A program made the position numbers and the translations under genes. Source: Bradyrhizobium sp. JYMT SZCCT0180 (GTDB lineage Bacteria; Pseudomonadota; Alphaproteobacteria; Rhizobiales; Xanthobacteraceae). From it: a DNA stretch of 64,000 bases. The stretch's first letter is position 1; each line of letters begins with the position of its first letter. Location of the stretch: positions 1-64,000 of the forward strand of contig NZ_JAFCLZ010000007.1 of assembly GCF_018130165.1 (NCBI RefSeq), given 5' to 3'. Shown here one piece after another: positions 33,024-41,598 of the stretch. A model generated the notes under the pieces. The model had not been told where the DNA came from. It saw only the letters and a program-made list of their open reading frames with translations, and did not search any database.

Positions 33024-33341
33024 TCACTCAACAAACTCAGGATCCTTCGAAGATCGGTTAGCCTTTTTGCCCTTCTGTCGATGAAACAAGACGCCGATCT
33101 GGTCTCCATTTACCCATTTGAGCGAGCAGCGCCGATAAGCGAGACCGGTGGAGGAAAGCAGAAGGAAAAACTCCTTCAGCTGTAAGCCTTCAATCGAGAC
33201 ATTCACCGTCAATGTCGCGTCCCCGTCGGATACATCATTGATCACGCAGTCCCGGCGCCAGGTGCCGTCAATGGCCATCATGTGCGCGTTCAGCCCGTGT
33301 TCGAACTTCACCCGACGTTCGATTTCCTTTGGTGTTCCCAT
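33024..33341 (-). CDS. PilZ-domain-like protein (105 aa)
   Basis: MGTPKEIERRVKFEHGLNAH ... INDVSDGDATLTVNVSIEGL ... FFLLLSSTGLAYRRCSLKWV ... IGVLF. The RR near the N-terminus and the DVS-x-GA pattern are the c-di-GMP-binding signature of PilZ (RxxxR and D/NxSxxG), in a slightly degenerate form. A cytoplasmic c-di-GMP effector is the likely role. Confidence 0.75.
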   Translation of the reverse strand: MGTPKEIERRVKFEHGLNAHMMAIDGTWRRDCVINDVSDGDATLTVNVSIEGLQLKEFFLLLSSTGLAYRRCSLKWVNGDQIGVLFHRQKGKKANRSSKDPEFVE

Positions 33342-33511
33342 GCCACTCACCGGCCAGCCCATTGCCATTTTTTCCCGAGGATGACGCAAAGGAATTAAGG
33401 CCGTCTAAGCGCTCACCTAACTCTCTGCGCACGAGCTAAGTATACTTTTGAACATAAACGTCGCCCGTCTTATCCGGCATATCCCGCCCCGGGAACGAAT
33501 CTTCTGAGGCG

Positions 33512-33625
33512 CTTGAATCCCGGTTCTGTTGCGTGGAGCGGGTGTATGCTTACGTCCAATTAGACGCCGTCGATCTGGTTGCCTTCGACCTGCTCTATCT
33601 GAACGACCACGGCCGTCTACTCTTC
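33512..33625 (+). pseudogene. Chimeric remnant: 17150 gene start joined to DNA ligase middle
   Basis: GCTTGAATCCCGGTTCTG and ATGCTTACGTCCAATTAGACG match the leader and first codons of the gene at 17150 (its Trp codon is TAG here). The sequence then jumps to DLVAFDLLYLND, which matches the ligase core (FVAFDLLYLNG). So the 17150-18613 unit once had a copy here that lost its middle. Confidence 0.65.
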
Positions 33626-33727
33626 CTAGCCGGAAGTTCCGGAACTCAACTCGCTCGCTGCTGTTATTCGGATACCGACATTGGACGTCGTAGGACTCCG
33701 GTTTCGGGTTCCGGGCAAGGACGATCG

Positions 33728-34456
33728 ATGACGGCAGATCTAGCGGCTGCGTTGATAACAAAACTTACCGTCTCCAACGTACTCGATGAGGAAGACATCG
33801 AGGCGCTCCGGAGTCTGCCCATACACCAACGCGAGTTCAACGCGAGAGAGGCTATCGTGGCCGACGGACAGCGCCCTCACTAGTGTTGTTTGATCGCAGA
33901 AGGTTTTGCCTTTCGCTCCAAAACAACCTTCGAAGGCCAGCGGCAGGTTCTTTCACTTCATATTCCCGGCGACGTACCAGATCTCCAAAGCCTTCATCTG
34001 AAGGTCATGGATCACGATCTTACAACGCTAACGCCATGCACGCTCGGCTTCATCCCTCACGCGGCGGTGATGGGGCTGAACAGGGAGCGCCCGAACGTTG
34101 CTGCCGCCCTCTGGAGAGAAACACTGATCGATGCTGCGATATTCAGAGAATGGCTCCTGAGTCTGGGTCGTAGATCTGCGGATGCTCGAATGGCGCATCT
34201 GCTGCTCGAACTCCATCGAAGGCTTAACGCTATCGGTCGTGCGCGGGAGTTGGAATTCGAGTTGCCCGTTACCCAAACCGATCTAGGCGACTGCCTGGGT
34301 CTTTCGACTGTGCACGTCAACCGGGTACTGCAGCAGCTTCGAAGAGACGGTCTGATTGAGGTTCAAAGAACGAATTTCCGCTTGGTCGATCCACAGGAAC
34401 TGGAGAAGTTGGCTGAGTTCGACCCATCTTACTTGCATCTGCATCCGGGGAACTAA
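33728..34456 (+). pseudogene. Crp/Fnr-family regulator with in-frame TAG
   Basis: Codons run MTADLAAALITKLTVSNVLD ... REAIVADGQRPH, then TAG at 33881-33883, then in the same frame CCLIAEGFAFRSKTTFEGQR QVLSLHIPGDVPDL and the Crp-type helix-turn-helix (DLGDCLGLSTVHVNRVLQQL). Without the stop it would be a normal 242-aa regulator. A TTG at 33890 might restart translation of the rest. Confidence 0.8.
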
Positions 34457-34459
34457 GGT

Positions 34460-34675
34460 TCAATCCTTCATCCTTCGGGCGGTAACGTCGATCCTGAAAA
34501 TGGGTTTTTCGTTCCGTTTGACCTCAAGCGACCAATCCCCGCCTTCTGACGAGAGCGTGGATTCAATGTCCCTGACAGTGAGAATGGCTTCGTGCCATGC
34601 CGCCGCGTCACTGGCGAGCTCTTCCGAGTGTAGAAAATTCTCGCCGTTCGTAATCTGAAAGGAATAGCGCGTCAT
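34460..34675 (-). CDS. DUF6894-like small protein (71 aa)
   Basis: MTRYSFQITNGENFLHSEEL ASDAAAWHEAILTVRDIEST and a basic end. Distant member of the family at 15214 and 28671. Convergent with the regulator pseudogene. Confidence 0.6.
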   Translation of the reverse strand: MTRYSFQITNGENFLHSEELASDAAAWHEAILTVRDIESTLSSEGGDWSLEVKRNEKPIFRIDVTARRMKD

Positions 34676-34857
34676 GCCAATCCGAACAGCCGCGGGGCAG
34701 CGTTGTTCCTATGGCAACAATCTCCCGAAAGTTAACCGTTGTTATAGAGTTTCGAACCACAGAGCCTAAGCTGATCACCACCGCAAGACCTTAAGCATCT
34801 TTCGGTGGTGAGGACGCCGAACTGCGCTCCCGCCTTACTCCAACGGAAGAAGACGCG

Positions 34858-35061
34858 ATGCCGCAGCAACGCCGACGTTTCAAGCACACTCAGACATTTG
34901 AAGAACGACTAGCCGAGGAAGCTGAGCGTTTCAGGGAGGCCGCAGAGAACGCTCCGCCGGGTTTGGCCCGGGAACTTCTTCTCAAGCGGGCTCGGCAGGC
35001 TGAAGCGGCTTCTCACATGAGTGATTGGCTAAAGTCGCCCGGACTACAGCGGCCCACCTAG
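34858..35061 (+). CDS. Small helical protein (67 aa), duplicated cassette
   Basis: MPQQRRRFKHTQTFEERLAE EAERFREAAENAPPGLAREL ... RARQAEAASHMSDWLKSPGL. Paralog of 14544-14741, with the same GCGCTCCCGCCTT motif 24-34 nt upstream. The second gene of the cassette is broken. Confidence 0.75.
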   Translation: MPQQRRRFKHTQTFEERLAEEAERFREAAENAPPGLARELLLKRARQAEAASHMSDWLKSPGLQRPT

Positions 35062-35079
35062 TTGCCATGACGCCGGCCA

Positions 35080-35190
35080 TATCCGCAACCGCATCGAGAT
35101 TCCTTGCGATAATGATAAGGAAGCCAAATTTCAAACTGAGCTGTTAGTTGATGGCAAGAGGCGCGTCGGATTACGACCTTCGAACCCAAA
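35080..35190 (+). pseudogene. Broken second gene of the cassette
   Basis: DAGHIRNRIEIPCDNDKEAK and LLVDG match 14747-14926; about 20 bp (the IELWQ region) are missing, shifting the frame. Confidence 0.7.
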
Positions 35191-35355
35191 GAGAAGCGCA
35201 TTGCTGGCGCGGGTAAGGCAAGTCAGTACAAAAGTGTACATAGCCGGCCAATGGACCACCAACGGCGCTCGTCGGCCTCCGACCCGCACTTAGCAACCAT
35301 TGAGTTGCCAGACTGTTGGGCAGTTGCAGCGCTCCCGCTGTGAGGAGACAGCGAG

Positions 35356-35601
35356 ATGCTATTTTACCCCTTCTATCCGGCCCTCATGTTAGCGGTCGAA
35401 TCTCAGAACGTCATCGACATGCGCCTATGGAAGATCGCCACCTGCGCCGTGCATGCTGGGAAAGAGACACAACTGATGGTCTCCGAAAAGATCGATGCCG
35501 CAGTGGAAGCCAGCACGATGCTGATGGGTGGCAAGACCACCGGCGAGGTCATCGACTTCTATCGCAAGCAAGTGGCAGCTAATGCGACGCGGCTTACCTA
35601 G
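35356..35601 (+). CDS. Phasin-like/hypothetical protein (81 aa)
   Basis: MLFYPFYPALMLAVESQNVI DMRLWKIATCAVHAGKETQL MVSEKIDAAVEASTMLMGG. Amphipathic helices like those of small phasin-type proteins, but the family is not certain. GCGCTCCCGC lies about 20 nt upstream. Confidence 0.65.
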   Translation: MLFYPFYPALMLAVESQNVIDMRLWKIATCAVHAGKETQLMVSEKIDAAVEASTMLMGGKTTGEVIDFYRKQVAANATRLT

Positions 35602-35675
35602 TGCCGGGCGGCATCAGTACCGCGTGTGGGATGAGCGGGTACATCCTCGTCCTAAAGAAGCGCGCGGATACAATA

Positions 35676-35700
35676 GGAACGATGAGCGGCGCGTCTCGTT
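35676..35700 (+). promoter_or_regulatory. EcfG-type promoter (exact)
   Basis: GGAAC (35676-35680), 16 nt, CGTT (35697-35700), 32 bp before the ATG of the DUF892 gene. It should drive 35732 and the Mn-catalase fusion together. Confidence 0.72.
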
Positions 35701-35731
35701 GGACGGTCTCCTACGAACAATGGAGACGGCA

Positions 35732-36229
35732 ATGACCACCACAGCAAAGGACGTATACGTCGTCGGCCTGCGCAATGCGCACGCGATGGAAGTACAGGCG
35801 AGAGAACTGATGGAGCGTCAATCGGAACGACTGACCGACTATCCTGAGGTAAGGGCGCGGGTGAAGGAACATCTGGCAGAAACCAACAACCAGCTCAGTC
35901 GTCTTGAGCAATGCCTGCAAGCGTGCGGAGAAAGCAACTCCACCCTCAAGGACACTGCGCAATCCGTGATGGCCAACATGATGGCAATGACCCATGCCAT
36001 GGCTGGAGACGAAATTCTCAAGAACACCTTTGCCAACAACGCTTTTGAGCATTTCGAGATCGCCGCATATAAATCGCTCCTGACGCTATGCGACAGCGCC
36101 GGTCAAGGCAGCTCCCGCTCCCTGCTGGAGCAGAACCTCAAGGAAGAGGAGCGCATGGCAGCCTGGATTGATGCCAACGTTGCAAAGGTGACCCAACAGT
36201 ATCTCGCGATCGAACAGAAGGCGGCATAA
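35732..36229 (+). CDS. DUF892 ferritin-like protein (YciE/YciF type)
   Basis: 165 aa, four-helix ferritin-like bundle. Metal-ligand pattern: E in KDVYVVGLRNAHAMEVQARE, E in HLAETNNQLSRLEQ, HFE in NAFEHFEIAAYKSL and E in LKEEERMA. Such proteins are stress-induced in rhizobia and enterobacteria. Two bases separate its stop from the next ATG, so it forms an operon with the Mn-catalase fusion under the promoter at 35676. Confidence 0.88.
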   Translation: MTTTAKDVYVVGLRNAHAMEVQARELMERQSERLTDYPEVRARVKEHLAETNNQLSRLEQCLQACGESNSTLKDTAQSVMANMMAMTHAMAGDEILKNTFANNAFEHFEIAAYKSLLTLCDSAGQGSSRSLLEQNLKEEERMAAWIDANVAKVTQQYLAIEQKAA

Positions 36230-36231
36230 TC

Positions 36232-37518
36232 ATGTATCATCACGTCAAGAAACTGATGTTCACCGTGCGCGTCGACGAGCCGGACGTTCGATTTGGCAAC
36301 ATGCTGCTGGAGCAGTTCGGCGGCGCCAACGGCGAACTGGCTGCAGCGATGCAGTACTCGATCCAGGGATTGAATTGCGAAGACCCTGACCGCAAGGACC
36401 TCCTGATGGATATCGGGACCGAAGAGCTCAGCCATCTCGAAATCGTCGGATGTCTGGCGCGCATGCACCTCAAACCCTCGAAGTTCGACCGCCAGGCAGC
36501 CGAAACCGACCCGCTGATTGCGATCGCCGGCGGCGGCGGCGTCAATCTGTTCAACTCGCAAGGCAATCCGTGGACCGCGGACTACCTCAAGATCACCGGC
36601 GAACTCGACGTCGACCTGCGCAGCAACATCGCGGCGGAAGCTCGGGCAAAGATCGTCTACGAGCGGCTCATCAATTTCTGCGACGACGCCGGCACCAAGG
36701 ATGCGCTTCAGTTCCTCATGACTCGGGAAATCACCCACATGAAGGCTTTTGCCGCAGCCCTGGAAAGCATGAAAAAGCCGGCGTTCAGCATCGGCAAGCT
36801 CGCCCCGACGCCGGGGCTGGTAAATCAGTTCTTTAACGATTCCACCGGAGCCGGCGACGAAGGCGAGATCGACACGCGTGGTCCCTGGAACCAGGGCGGC
36901 GACTGGGAATTCGTGGAAGCGCCCGCCTTCTCGCAGTCTGAGGCCGGCATCAATGGCGGCGCGCAACCGATCAAGACTGAAAGTTCGCCTCCCCTCGCGC
37001 CAGAGGGCATGGCCGAGCTTCTGGTCGACGAATTGCGGGACATCCTGCACGCGGAGAAGCAACTGACCAAGGCGCTGCCCAAAATGGCCAAGGCGGCGCG
37101 GTTCGATCGCCTGCGAGAGCTTTTCGAACAGCACCTGATCGAAACCGAGGAGCAGATCGAGCGGCTCGACGAATGTTTCTCGCTGCTCGGCGAGACCGCC
37201 CGCGCCAAGCCGTGCAAGGGCATGATGGGTCTGGTGGAGGAAGGCCAGGAAGTCATGGAGCAAGGCGCGGACAAGGAGGACGCGCTTGCCGATCTCGCCC
37301 TAATCGGGGCGGCGCAGCGGGTCGAGCACTACGAGATTTCCGCGTACACGACCGCTAAGAACCTTGCCCAGCAACTGCGCCACAGCGCCGTGGTGGAATT
37401 GCTGTCAAAATCTCTGGCGGAGGAGGAAAACTCCGATCAACTGCTGAATCAGGTGGCCCGGAGCTTGATGTCGGTTGCCCAGATGCCGGCGGCCGTCGAG
37501 CGTATCGAAGTCGAATAA
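36232..37518 (+). CDS. Manganese catalase fused to a DUF892 domain
   Basis: 428 aa. Residues 1-240 are a dimanganese catalase: GELAAAMQYSIQG, EELSHLE, EARAKIVYERL and REITHMKAF supply the usual Glu/His ligands. After a linker (about 240-256) comes a full DUF892 four-helix domain (MAELLVDELRDILHAEKQLT ... AAQRVEHYEISAYTTAKNL). Mn-catalase breaks down hydrogen peroxide without haem; the added ferritin-like domain may bind iron or manganese and limit Fenton chemistry. Cotranscribed with the separate DUF892 gene. Confidence 0.9.
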   Translation: MYHHVKKLMFTVRVDEPDVRFGNMLLEQFGGANGELAAAMQYSIQGLNCEDPDRKDLLMDIGTEELSHLEIVGCLARMHLKPSKFDRQAAETDPLIAIAGGGGVNLFNSQGNPWTADYLKITGELDVDLRSNIAAEARAKIVYERLINFCDDAGTKDALQFLMTREITHMKAFAAALESMKKPAFSIGKLAPTPGLVNQFFNDSTGAGDEGEIDTRGPWNQGGDWEFVEAPAFSQSEAGINGGAQPIKTESSPPLAPEGMAELLVDELRDILHAEKQLTKALPKMAKAARFDRLRELFEQHLIETEEQIERLDECFSLLGETARAKPCKGMMGLVEEGQEVMEQGADKEDALADLALIGAAQRVEHYEISAYTTAKNLAQQLRHSAVVELLSKSLAEEENSDQLLNQVARSLMSVAQMPAAVERIEVE

Positions 37519-37619
37519 GGACTGCCGGCCGGCGCGCCATGCAAGCGCGCCGGCCGCCTTTCGTGCGTGGTAACCGAGTTCGAGGAAGCGAAACAGGTGA
37601 AAGCCGTCACAGCACGCAA

Positions 37620-37838
37620 ATGAGAAATCATCGTCCTCCCCTGAACGACGATCGTAGCCCACTGCTGGATTTGATGACCTGCACTATTTGCATGCAGACG
37701 ATGAAGATCGAGAAGGCCGACCCGGACGACAACGGCAACGATCTCATTCACTACCGGTGCGCTATTTGCCAAGCAGTTGAAACGGTGCGGCTCGTTCGCC
37801 GCCAACCTCCGATAAGCCAGCCGAAAAGATCGCTGTGA
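37620..37838 (+). CDS. Small zinc-ribbon protein (72 aa)
   Basis: CTIC and CAIC knuckles about 27 residues apart, preceded by a short Pro-rich arm and followed by an Arg/Gln-rich tail. It lies about 100 bp after the Mn-catalase fusion. Role unknown. Confidence 0.6.
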   Translation: MRNHRPPLNDDRSPLLDLMTCTICMQTMKIEKADPDDNGNDLIHYRCAICQAVETVRLVRRQPPISQPKRSL

Positions 37839-38022
37839 AGCGCATGGTTGACGACGTCGGGCTCTAGTTTCGGCGAGCCCGGACGTTCCGTCGACGTTAG
37901 GGCGGGCTGCGGATCGCCAGTCGAGGTGAGGAATTCTGCAAGACGAAGCCCGCTGAGAGGCGCGAATCCCCACCGAGGCCGGTCAAAGCAACAGCAACTT
38001 CCATCGTTCGATAAGAACCGCC

Positions 38023-38502
38023 TCAGGGTCCTTGCCGATAACGGCAGTACTCATCGCCGTTGTCGTATTCGATGCAGATCTTCACGCGCCGCCGAGGGCG
38101 ATCATCGTCGTAGCTTAGATAGTCCCTGTGTCGGTCCGCACGGTCCCAACCGCGATTGTCGCGGTCGTTTCGATCGCTGTATCGACGCCGTTCCATGTCG
38201 AGCTCGCGATACTCTTCGCGGTCACTGCGACGCACCTCCGGACCCATTTCACGGTCATCGCGGCTTATACGGTCGCCGTCACCCCGGCGCATCCGCCAGT
38301 CCCGACCCATTTCCCGCTCCTCGATCTTGGATTGGCCCCGGTCGGTTCGTTGATCTCGCGGTTGCTGGGCATTCTGGTCGGATGGGGCGGGCGGAGTAGG
38401 CACGCTTTGCGGCGACGAAATCGGCGGCTTCCCTTCGCCCTGGGCAAAGGAGAATAGGCTCGACGAGGCCAATAAAAGGCTGGCGAGGACAAGAGCGCGC
38501 AT
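38023..38502 (-). CDS. Secreted Arg/Asp-rich protein (159 aa)
   Basis: Signal peptide MRALVLASLLLASSSLFSFA, Pro-rich linker, then a long chain of Arg and Asp residues in an R-D repeat-like pattern, ending with a short Cys-containing tail (KICIEYDNGDEYCRY). Periplasmic and probably disordered; could bind polyanions or cations. Confidence 0.7.
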   Translation of the reverse strand: MRALVLASLLLASSSLFSFAQGEGKPPISSPQSVPTPPAPSDQNAQQPRDQRTDRGQSKIEEREMGRDWRMRRGDGDRISRDDREMGPEVRRSDREEYRELDMERRRYSDRNDRDNRGWDRADRHRDYLSYDDDRPRRRVKICIEYDNGDEYCRYRQGP

Positions 38503-38639
38503 GGATTTTCCTCCGGTGAAGTGGCCACCAGTAACGATTTCCTGATGGATTGGTTCACCTCAAAGGTAGCTATTCGGGACGCGATGACTGCAGCCTATAG
38601 AGGATGTTAGGCAGGCGTCGCTTATTAATACTGTTGATG

Positions 38640-39056
38640 TTAAACGTCGCGACCCACGGCGACGGCCTGCGCGACCCGAATATAGTCAAGCAGCGGCGCG
38701 CCAGCGTCCTGATGGTCGACGAGCTTGACCACATTTGGCTCCAGGTCCGGCGGAACAGAAACGACGGGCCTGGCGAAGCCGCGGGTTTGAGCACCGGCTT
38801 GAGCGCCGACGCCTCGATCGACTTCAGGAAAGCTCGGCCAAGGTCGCTGATCCGCCACCCGCTGGTTATCTCGAATGACGTAGCCGCCGGAGTACATGTC
38901 TAGGTTTGGCGCGCGAGCGGCAAGGCGCTTCATCCTTTGCGACCAGTCCACGTCGCTGGATATCAGGATAGCAACGGATCTCGTGACGTCAGTGTGCGAT
39001 GCACACCCGCCAGGGTGTCCCTCCAAAACCTTCAGGACCGTGATCTGAAAACTCAC
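38640..39056 (-). pseudogene. QITxLKVLAGHP family, copy 2, two frameshifts
   Basis: GTG start, SFQITVLKVLEGHPGG ... MKRLAARAPNLDMYSGGYVI RD, then a frame change: the true continuation GWRISDLGRAFLKSIEAS lies in another frame, and the original frame returns near PPDLEPNVVKLVDHQ. Copies 1 and 3 (22842 and 55698) are intact. Confidence 0.7.
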
Positions 39057-39093
39057 GCAACGCCCCGCGATCAAAAACGTCAGAACGATATGT

Positions 39094-39205
39094 AGACGAG
39101 GCTATAAGCCAAAATATGCATTGTGAACGTGACGGTCGGTTACCGCTATATCGATCGCGGCACCACAGAAACAGCGCGCCCGTCCACTGCGCCCCTATTC
39201 CGATC
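39094..39205 (-). pseudogene. Remnant of the CFCG family gene end
   Basis: SGRARCFCGAAIDIAVTDRH V on the minus strand matches the 3' end of 15604-16045. Directly beside it, on the plus strand (39195-39310), is a remnant of the MKFSTDRPYSD gene (PYSDRRPKAA...). The two genes overlap in the intact arrangement at 16042, but here they face each other, so an inversion or recombination occurred. Confidence 0.5.
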
Positions 39206-39318
39206 GCCGCCCAAAAGCTGCTTGAAATCGCTAACAGCATAGAGGCGATCCAAGACGCCGCATCCACATCGAGAAAATCAACGGGCCACTCCTGTTTGCC
39301 CATGGCGGGCGCCCGCAC

Positions 39319-39343
39319 AACGGCGACCGTTGCCACTTGTTCC
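39319..39343 (-). promoter_or_regulatory. EcfG-type promoter (exact), no gene assigned
   Basis: GGAACAAGTGGCAACGGTCG C then CGTT: GGAAC-N16-CGTT. Belongs to the repeated promoter family, but no gene or terminator follows within 150 bp. Confidence 0.5.
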
Positions 39344-39411
39344 CGATATTCAGAGTATGTTTTTTAGCAACCTTGTTTGAATGCCAGCAGTGAGCGCCTT
39401 TGGACCGACTA

Positions 39412-39622
39412 GGCGGGCAGGCACGCACGGGCACACACCGAACCGGTTGCAACGGAGCTTGTCCGACTTACATTCACCCAGCAAGATGAGGTGATCGCCT
39501 ACTAACGAGCCGTGGAGGCTATCCTAAAGCGAGCGCAGAACGCGAAGGCGTCGGTCGACGAGCCCCCAGCGGTCACCGGTCGTATCCCGCTACCAAAGCC
39601 GTGCCCCCTCCCGCGACCCTGA
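39412..39622 (+). pseudogene. Coding remnant with internal stop
   Basis: Reads TELVRLTFTQQDEVIAY, TAA, RAVEAILKRAQNAKASVDEP PAVTGRIPLPKPCP in one frame. It looks like the C-terminal part of a lost gene; family unknown. Confidence 0.3.
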
Positions 39623-39626
39623 GGAG

Positions 39627-39716
39627 CTATTTCCGCGATCGATAGGCATCCAGCGCGTGAGCGGCAAGGATGCTGACGCTGAGAATTACCAAAAATGCTG
39701 CAATAGCCTCGAGCAT
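39627..39716 (-). CDS. Tiny membrane protein (29 aa)
   Basis: MLEAIAAFLVILSVSILAAH ALDAYRSRK: one membrane helix with a basic C-terminal end. AGGA lies 8 nt before the ATG. Confidence 0.6.
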   Translation of the reverse strand: MLEAIAAFLVILSVSILAAHALDAYRSRK

Positions 39717-40033
39717 GTGACGATCCTAGGGCACAGACTAAGTAAGCAACTCCGCGCGCCGCACAGTCAAAATGATTCGGTTGTCACGCGATGATGTCGG
39801 CGCGATTGGGGATTCTAAGCAACGGTCGACCCGGTTCCAGCATCATCCGGCCGGGTTCGGACATTCATCTTAAACAAGCGAGTTCCGTTGCGGGTGGCTT
39901 AGACGTTATGCTTTGGATGTTCTCAGCACCGTCGCCGCTATTCCCTCGGGACCACTCCCGATGGGGCGGCTTTCGTGCCTCGGAAGGCCGATCATTGCTG
40001 CAAATCGCCACTACGCAAGGAGCGTTGCAATAG

Positions 40034-40168
40034 ATGGACGGTGACTTGCCAACCCCGCATCAACCAATTTTTGAACTCATCGAAGAGCTGGAAACATCCG
40101 GCGCGGATCCGGCCGACATTGTCGATGCACTCTTGGCGTCAATGCTGGCGTCAGCCCAACTAGTGTAG
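40034..40168 (+). CDS. Small acidic protein (44 aa)
   Basis: MDGDLPTPHQPIFELIEELE, then TSGADPADIVDALLASMLA. A single amphipathic, acidic helix-rich chain; family unknown. Confidence 0.5.
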   Translation: MDGDLPTPHQPIFELIEELETSGADPADIVDALLASMLASAQLV

Positions 40169-40331
40169 GGCAAATGGCGGCATTCCTTGAACAAACCGCA
40201 GCGCGCATTCGTGGTGACAACGAAAACGTCGGGAAAAAACATTAACCTCTACTTTCTGACAAGCCGCGCGACCCGCCGATGGTCGTGAGACCAAATCTCT
40301 CTGGTCGGATGGTCTTCAAGATACTAGCGCT

Positions 40332-40425
40332 AAAGAAACGGCCCCAGCCTTCAGGTAAAAGGCAACTGGGGCCGGGTCGGCTAGGGATTAGATAGCCTCA
40401 TACGTCGGGCTGAGTGACGCATTGC
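40332..40425 (-). ncRNA. Candidate small RNA, unit C
   Basis: About 94 nt from the promoter at 40432 to a stem CGGCCCCAG/CTGGGGCCG with TTTCTTT after it. A rival reading is a 20-codon gene (MTTAKTWVCNASLSPTYEAI, 40450-40388) in front of the same terminator; its ATG lies inside the promoter spacer, so the two cannot both be right. Confidence 0.4.
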
Positions 40426-40431
40426 AGACCC

Positions 40432-40456
40432 AAGTTTTGGCGGTCGTCATCGTTCC
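40432..40456 (-). promoter_or_regulatory. Promoter-like sequence, unit C
   Basis: GGAAC-N16-ACTT within AGGGAACGATGACGACCGCC. The -10 deviates from CGTT, but the same ACTT at the same distance is found at 48711. Confidence 0.35.
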
Positions 40457-40554
40457 CTAATCACGTTTTGAAAAAGCGAGTGGCCTATTTCGGCCGGTAC
40501 CCGGCGGTACTGATCCTGTTTCGACCCTAAATAGTTCCTCCATTAACTTTTCCG

Positions 40555-40604
40555 GTGTGAGCAATTTTGACCACTACGTCGGCTGCCGGACATGCCAGAT
40601 TATC
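40555..40604 (+). promoter_or_regulatory. Conserved upstream element, copy 2
   Basis: GTGTGAGCAATTTTGACCAC then TACGTCGGCTGCCGGACATG CC. Aligns with 14411-14460; both precede a GCGCTCCCGCCT motif and a small gene. Confidence 0.5.
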
Positions 40605-40682
40605 CCGATCACCGCTCCGCCTTCGGCTTCCATCGGTGACTGAGAGTGTTGCGCTCCCGCCTGACCAAAAGGGATGCATCAC

Positions 40683-40916
40683 ATGCCCCAACCTCATACC
40701 CGTCCAGAACCGTCGCTGATCCCATTTGAGCGGCCCCGCTGCCCCCAATGTTCCAAACGAATGATGCTGACCGTGATCAGCCCAGCGTCTGACCGCGATG
40801 ACAGCCGAACCTTTGAGTGCGCCAATTGCAATCACACGATGACGCGCACCGTTGCGCGAGATCCGATGTCGGATAAGTCGGGCTGGCAATCCAGCAACCT
40901 CAAAGCCCCGGAGTGA
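40683..40916 (+). CDS. Small zinc-ribbon protein (77 aa)
   Basis: CPQC and CANC knuckles with the tail RDPMSDKSGW; paralog of 5490-5729. ATG at 40683 has AGGGA at good distance (40674 is an alternative). Followed 5 bp later by a helical small gene and a terminator. Confidence 0.68.
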   Translation: MPQPHTRPEPSLIPFERPRCPQCSKRMMLTVISPASDRDDSRTFECANCNHTMTRTVARDPMSDKSGWQSSNLKAPE

Positions 40917-40920
40917 GGCT

Positions 40921-41112
40921 GTGCGGCGCCGCCTTGTCAGCCCCAGCACGACACTTGAAGAACGCCTGATTAATTTGGCTCGACGGGTCCGGTCAGATGT
41001 GGAGACGCTTGCGCCATGCAGCGAGCGCGACGAATTAGTCCAGAAGCTTCGCCAGATTGAAACGGCACTTGATATGAGCGAGTTCCTGCTGTCCTCTGGC
41101 TCCAATCGCTAG
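40921..41112 (+). CDS. Small helical protein (63 aa)
   Basis: GTG start after GTGAGG. TTLEERLINLARRVRSDVET ... ERDELVQKLRQIETALDMSE. Same two-helix family as 14544 and 34858. Second gene of a unit closed by the terminator at 41116. Confidence 0.65.
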   Translation: MRRRLVSPSTTLEERLINLARRVRSDVETLAPCSERDELVQKLRQIETALDMSEFLLSSGSNR

Positions 41113-41115
41113 TAT

Positions 41116-41142
41116 GGCCGCCTCAGTTTGGCGGCCTTTTTC
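41116..41142 (+). terminator. Rho-independent terminator
   Basis: GGCCGCC-TCAGTTT-GGCGGCC followed by TTTTTCATTT, 4 bp after the stop of 40921-41112. Confidence 0.85.
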
Positions 41143-41388
41143 ATTTCGCGAGCCGCAGAAATGCGGCCTATCAGGGGCCGGGAGGCTGCGCTGGGGGCCG
41201 CCCATTCCAACCGCAACGCCTGAAAAAAAAGCGCCAACGGCGAGTAAAGTTAACGCAACTTGGTTGGATCGTTCCCCGAGCTACTTTGGAGTACTTCCGC
41301 GCTCCAGAGCTTACGCCCTCATTGGAACCTGAGCCGAGATAGAAGTTCAAACGTCATTTCTAAGTGGTTTTTTGTCACGGAGTGCATT

Positions 41389-41598
41389 GTGAGTGACACG
41401 CAAGAATTTAGCAGGCTGGCGGTCGGCGCTCGCTTCAAGATGAGTGAACTCGGAGCCACTCGATGCCGCTCGCTGGCCGGCAAGACTGGGATCGTGGTCG
41501 AGGTTTTCCGAAGCAACACAGGCGTCACCGTTCTGTTCGATGGTGCCAACAGACCAACTTGCCTGCACCGTGATTTTATCACCCCGATCTCGCGATGA
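41389..41598 (+). CDS. SH3/KOW-like small protein (69 aa)
   Basis: GTG start. VGARFKMSELGATRCRSLAG KTGIVVEVFRS ... VTVLFDG ... LHRDFITP. Paralog of 25793-26035. Function unknown. Confidence 0.7.
   Translation: MSDTQEFSRLAVGARFKMSELGATRCRSLAGKTGIVVEVFRSNTGVTVLFDGANRPTCLHRDFITPISR

Noticed and set aside
36103..37263. Long minus-strand open frame opposite the Mn-catalase fusion
   Set aside because: Shadow of the catalase gene; no ribosome site or known domain.
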